From Camarhynchus parvulus (taxonomy: Eukaryota; Chordata; Aves; Passeriformes; Thraupidae), in assembly GCF_901933205.1 (NCBI RefSeq), contig NC_044590.1, forward strand, positions 2,185,501 to 2,249,500: DNA of 64,000 bases, given 5' to 3'. The notes under the pieces were generated by a model that was not told where the DNA came from, did no database searches, and saw only the letters and a list, made by a program, of their open reading frames with translations. Positions 59,892 to 64,000 of this stretch are shown in pieces (the stretch's first letter is position 1; the number at the start of each line of letters is the position of its first letter). Position numbers and translations under genes: made by a program.

Positions 59892-62800
59892 CTAAGGAAA
59901 AAAGGACATTAACAATCATGCAAAAGTTCTTTAGCAATAACCAAATGGCTCTACTCAAGTTACCCCTTGAAAGCTGTGCCAGCCTTGCAGGCTGTGCACC
60001 TTCTGCCTATTGGTATAATAATTTCATTATAACCCCAAACAAGTTTCTCACTGCTTGTGAAAGTATTTGTATGTTCTTGTGTTTGTTTTCATTATGCTGC
60101 AAACTTAAGTTTGCTGAAACCTTTCTAGAACTAAAAGCATGGCCCAGCTAATCCAGATAAACATTGGCACTTACCCTTGAAATAGCTCTGTAGGTTTCTT
60201 GATAGGTTTTTGTTTCAAAAGGTGGTTTCCCTACAAGGAACTCATAACACAGAACTCCCAGGCTCCAAATATCCACCTTTTCATCATGTGTTCTTCCCTC
60301 AATCATTTCAGGAGGTAGGTAGTCAAGTGTCCCACAGAGAGTTGTTCTCCTGAAGAAAAGTCCAAGTTAATAATTGATTAAGATAATTAGAGCATCTATT
60401 TCAAGAGCCAGATAAGAAGTAATGGTGGCAATCATCTGTACCTCAGCACCACCCAGAACAGCTGGGAAAGAAAAGCCAGCAGGGCATTTTCTACTTCTCC
60501 TGAAAGTATCTCAGTCCCTGCAATCAGTCAGTCTTAGCTCCTTTCTTCATCCCACGTGCCAGAACAAACCTGTTCCTCCCTTGTCAGGTGCAATTTCCCA
60601 CTCTCTCAGAAACAACCAAATTGTCAGAGCAATGTTTGAGTCCAAGTACAGGTTTGTCACCTCAGGGACCACAGTAACCCTACACCAACCTTCCTCTGAG
60701 GGTCAGCAAGGTTTGAATTAAACACCAGGATAACAGCCCTCCTGTCACACCAGTTGGCTGTCAGGTCCTTTGTCATAGCAGCATTTCCCCCAGTATTTCA
60801 AGAAGCTCCCATGTACGTCCCTTCCACAGCTGTGCAACAAAAACTGACACTACAGAAGGATTTCAGTGCACAAGAGAGTGAATTCTCACCTAGAAGATGG
60901 AGCATGCACAGACCACCCAAAGTCAGCAATTTTTAACTCTCCATTTGATCCCAGCAGCAAGTTCTCTGGCTTGATGTCCCTGTGGATCACACGCTTGGAG
61001 TGACAGTACGAGAGGGCATCTGCCAGTTCTGTGATGTACTGAGCACAGAAAAAACAACCTTTAAGCCACAATCATTAAGATACTGTCACCTGAGTTTATC
61101 TGGCTGCAGCACAGCCTTTTTGAGGCATAATTATAATTTCAAGTTAAAGCAATTATTGCTTAACCCTTGAAGCCTGGTAATACAGGCTGTGCCTTGCAAT
61201 ATTAAGCAATGCTGAACATAAATTCCTGCACAGCCCTAAGTCTCCCCAGTCATTCCCTGCTCCAGATGCCAACTAGCAGCTAAGGAATCTCAGTTCCCCC
61301 AGAACTTGATCTGAAGGGCTGGCTCTGTCCTGCAGATATCCCAGATACAAGAGGAATGGAGAGGAAGCTGGAACAACCTACAGTAGCAGTTCTTTGCTCA
61401 TCGAACTTGGTGAGCCTCTGAAGCTCCCTGTAGACCTCCCCACGAGGTGCATGCTCCAGGATCAGGTAGACTCTTGTCACATCATGGAAGTAGCCATATA
61501 ATCTGAGAATGTTGGGGTGCCTGCAAAGAGATTTCAATGTTCTTCTGAACCAGGTGTTTCTCCAAAACCTTTAATTTCCCTGTGCTGCTCCCCCCACTTC
61601 CAAGGCAAGCATGGGAATTTCAGCTCATCTGTGTTCCTTCAGTTCATAACACATAAAATTTTATCATAAAGAAGAAATCTTATCATAATCAAGGTTACTT
61701 GGTTTATTTGCATGCAAACAAAGCAGAGTAAATAGCCACTAAACTTTACCTAAGGTGAGACTGTATTTCCACTTCTCTTCGCAGTTGATGCTCTACACCA
61801 GCCTCCTCAAGCTGTGTTTTAAAGAGCACTTTCAGTGCAAGAATGAATTTGCTCTGTTTTTCACGTGCCAGGTACACATTCCCAAATTTTCCTTTCCCCA
61901 GAGGACGACCAATTTCAAAATCATCAAGAGACCATTGCCTTCTGCAAGAGGAAAGTTAAAAGCTGGAGAGATGTGTTGGCTTTGACTCAGATTTACAGTT
62001 TATAACATTCTTGTTCAAGAGATGCTTAGTGCTCCAAACTAGATTTTAGTCTTTATGAAAACACCAAGAGAACGAAGGCATTGAGATTTTTCAAAAGGAA
62101 GTTCTGAAAGCTATTTTCTTCCCTCCTGAAGCTTCTGCAGACACTACACCAACCACACTAGAACAAAATGAAGACTGTTTACCAAGCTGGGCTCCTTAGA
62201 TACTCCTAACCCACACACACCACCAGGGCATGGCAAAACAACTTAAAGCTGCCATAAACAAATCCAGCTTCCTCCCAAATTAGACTCCAGCCTCCTGCCC
62301 AGATGAAGGAGGCTTTGTTTTCAGGAGCACATCTCATGACTGGGGCAGCAGCTATCAGTGCCCTCTCCTGGGAAGAGCTACTCTACATTTAGCCCAAAGT
62401 TTTCTTTAGATTACAGCAAGTCCTTGCTCCTGGCAATTACCAGGTCAAAGGCTGCTTTCCTTGTGTTGTGCCTGCAAAGTGTGAGGGTCACCAGGCTCCA
62501 CAGCCAAAGGAGCTCCAGCAGGGCCCAGTTATCTAGAGTTTAGGCATAGAACTTACTTTTTAGTCTCTTCACTTTTCTTCTTGGTCTCTTCAGTCTTCTG
62601 TTTCAAGGTGTTTTCTGCTTCAGGGTTTTGTGCTGTGTACAGAGAAGGAAATCAATTCATGAGCCAGACTCATGGGAACACACACATAGGAACAAATCTA
62701 ACCCCTGAGCATCATCTGGAGCAGCTTTTAGAATCCATTCCATGACATTTTAAGCAACCTAGCACAGCTGACTGCTAAAAAAGAAACAGTGCTGGCAAAA

Positions 62801-63439
62801 TGCAACTTAAAAAGTTTTCTGAGCATAAAACCCCATGAATTCTTTCCCCCATCCCAAACAAAAGTATCTTTGTGCATGAATATTGGAAAACCTGTGAGGT
62901 CTGAATGCAAACTACATTAACTCCCAGCTGGCTGCTGAGCACCTGGAAGCTTTAAAACACCATACTGTCTCTAACTGGTTAATTCAGAGAGAAAGTCACA
63001 AGGATGGTGCAGCAACACCCGAGGTGAACCATGTGCTGCTCTTCTGTTTGGGGGCAAAACCAGGAACTTCCCTCCAGGTCTGTCCCTGGATCAGCAAGAG
63101 CTTTAGGAGCATCCTGAGTGTCACAGCTGGGATCACAAGGAAATCACCCTCACAATTACCAGCTGCTGCAGCCTGGGGAGGTTTCTCACTGCTCTTGCTC
63201 GCAGCCTGAGGTCTCACAGTGGCCTGCTGGGGCGGTTTGGGCCGGGGCTGCTGCGCTGTTTGGTTGTTGGGTGGTTTTTGGGTTGACAGTGCAGGTTTTT
63301 GGGGCTGCACGGGGACTCGCTGGGCGAAGTTTGCAGGACACAGAACTCGGGCTGGAGCTCCACTGGTGAGTGAGCGGCTCTGGGCTGAGTGCTGCGACAC
63401 AGGGACGCGCTTGGGGGCATCCCCGATGGGATTGGTGAC
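59706..63439 (-). CDS. AURKA: Aurora kinase A, 5' partial
   Basis: Ser/Thr kinase of centrosomes and spindle poles, activated by TPX2 and degraded through APC/C-Cdh1. Seven coding exons on the minus strand join in phase: 63439-63160, 62632-62557, 61941-61750, 61520-61382, 61038-60890, 60349-60175, 59891-59706. They encode about 398 residues including the complete kinase domain. Visible motifs: glycine loop GKGKFGNVY, catalytic lysine in [20 protein letters not shown]-loop RRTTLCGT (T288 equivalent), PPEMIEGR, and an A-box-like RVLCPAN in the N-terminal tail. The tail is Pro/Gln-rich and poorly conserved. The start codon exon is not visible up to 64000 and should lie beyond the edge. The C-terminal tail after HPWITANS is divergent (SDAAAPSKT). 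AURKB is excluded by the long N-terminal tail and the FAM210B synteny. Confidence 0.97.
60175..60349 (-). CDS. AURKA: AURKA exon, T-loop to helix G
   Basis: Begins with the T-loop residues [19 protein letters not shown] and ends YRAISR. The arginine codon before the phosphothreonines is split across the intron. Donor AGG|GTAAGT. Confidence 0.96.
60890..61038 (-). CDS. AURKA: AURKA exon, catalytic loop and DFG
   Basis: Encodes [30 protein letters not shown] and [12 protein letters not shown]. All catalytic residues are intact. Acceptor TTTTTTCTGTGCTCAG. Confidence 0.97.
61382..61520 (-). CDS. AURKA: AURKA exon, N-lobe strands 4-5 and hinge
   Basis: Encodes [34 protein letters not shown] and KFDEQRTAT. 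The hinge reads EHAPRG where human AURKA has EYAPLG, two substitutions next to the ATP pocket. Confidence 0.96.
61750..61941 (-). CDS. AURKA: AURKA exon, glycine loop and catalytic lysine
   Basis: Encodes [38 protein letters not shown] and the helix C segment [12 protein letters not shown]. Acceptor TTTCCTCTTGCAG; donor TTAG|GTAAAG. Confidence 0.97.
62557..62632 (-). CDS. AURKA: AURKA exon, charged linker before the kinase domain
   Basis: 76 bases with split codons at both ends. Lys/Glu-rich ([20 protein letters not shown]), matching the linker before RQW in other AURKA proteins. Confidence 0.93.
63160..63439 (-). CDS. AURKA: AURKA exon, disordered N-terminal tail with A-box
   Basis: Starts [16 protein letters not shown] after a CTCTCTGAAG acceptor. 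Includes [17 protein letters not shown], aligned with human RVLCPSN, so the residue matching human Ser51 is alanine. The rest is Pro/Gln/Ala-rich. Donor GCTG|GTAATT, phase 1. Confidence 0.93.
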
Positions 63440-64000
63440 CTTCAGAGAGAAAGGAGAACGTGTTAATTGTGCAGCAGCATGGCAGAACCTTCATGGCCCC
63501 ACTCAGGACAAAACCACGTTAACAGAAACGTTAAAAATCATACATTTAGTTGATTAAAAGGAAATGTTGCTTATGCTGTTCCAAAAACTTACCAAACCTA
63601 TTTGGTTTTATATAAACTAGTGAGACAGTGCCTGTATTTCTAAATGGAAAAAAGTCAATCACGGTGATCTTGAGCACTGCTGCACATGTGTATCAATAGT
63701 AACATTTGCACAGTGCTTGCGTTTAACAACTGTATCTAAAATAATTTGATTATACACACTCGCTTTCTCTTTAAGAGCTCTTAAATACTTATAAAGAGGA
63801 TTTCCCCATAAAATAAGATATGCTAATATTAACAGTAATTTTTAAAAAAATCAGCTTTGGGCTGTTTTCTCAAGGAGAAAGCTACATTACTAGTTTGAAA
63901 CCTGTAGTTAATACGAGATGGGGAGAAACAAACCCAAAAAGTAAAAACTAAAGACCACTCATTGAACAGACCAGAATTTTAATGGCAAACTCCGAGGCAT
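63440..64000 (-). other. AURKA intron sequence upstream of the first exon seen
   Basis: A/T-rich and without a recognisable initiator exon. I found no minus-strand ATG followed by an MDR-like AURKA start and a donor here. Confidence 0.6.

Overview
The window looks like vertebrate nuclear DNA from a bird. The evidence is a scatter of 5'-truncated CR1 LINE copies in both orientations, short introns, and three genes in the order and orientation known from human 20q13 and chicken chromosome 20: MC3R (+), FAM210B (+), AURKA (-). A passerine is possible but I cannot show it. All coding calls come from reading exons, splice sites and phase by eye; no alignment was run.

Left part (1-9420, perhaps to about 20 kb): a minus-strand, many-exon gene that I could not name. 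Eleven short exons can be chained with GT-AG borders and one continuous reading frame of 261 codons (9420 down to 114). The last two have the strand-rich, alternating look of a PH-like fold, and the gene runs off the left edge. Its introns hold a CR1 copy, a 20-bp minisatellite, a 400-bp pyrimidine-rich minisatellite and two copies of an unidentified dispersed repeat.

Middle (20-53 kb): the MC3R coding exon (20540-21517), preceded by a strong 3' splice site that suggests a spliced 5' UTR. About 31 kb without recognisable genes follows, holding CR1 fragments, a 370-bp GGGAAA polypurine tract, several minisatellites and a probable solo LTR.

Right part (53-64 kb): FAM210B, with a CpG-rich promoter just after a CR1 remnant, three coding exons and a DUF1279 domain. 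It faces AURKA tail to tail. Seven AURKA coding exons are present; the first coding exon is not seen and probably lies past the right edge. FAM210B intron 2 carries a rearranged tandem duplication with a decoy copy of the exon 3 acceptor and exon start.

MC3R is a melanocortin GPCR of energy balance, FAM210B a mitochondrial membrane protein and AURKA a mitotic kinase. They are neighbours by conserved synteny and nothing here points to a shared pathway.
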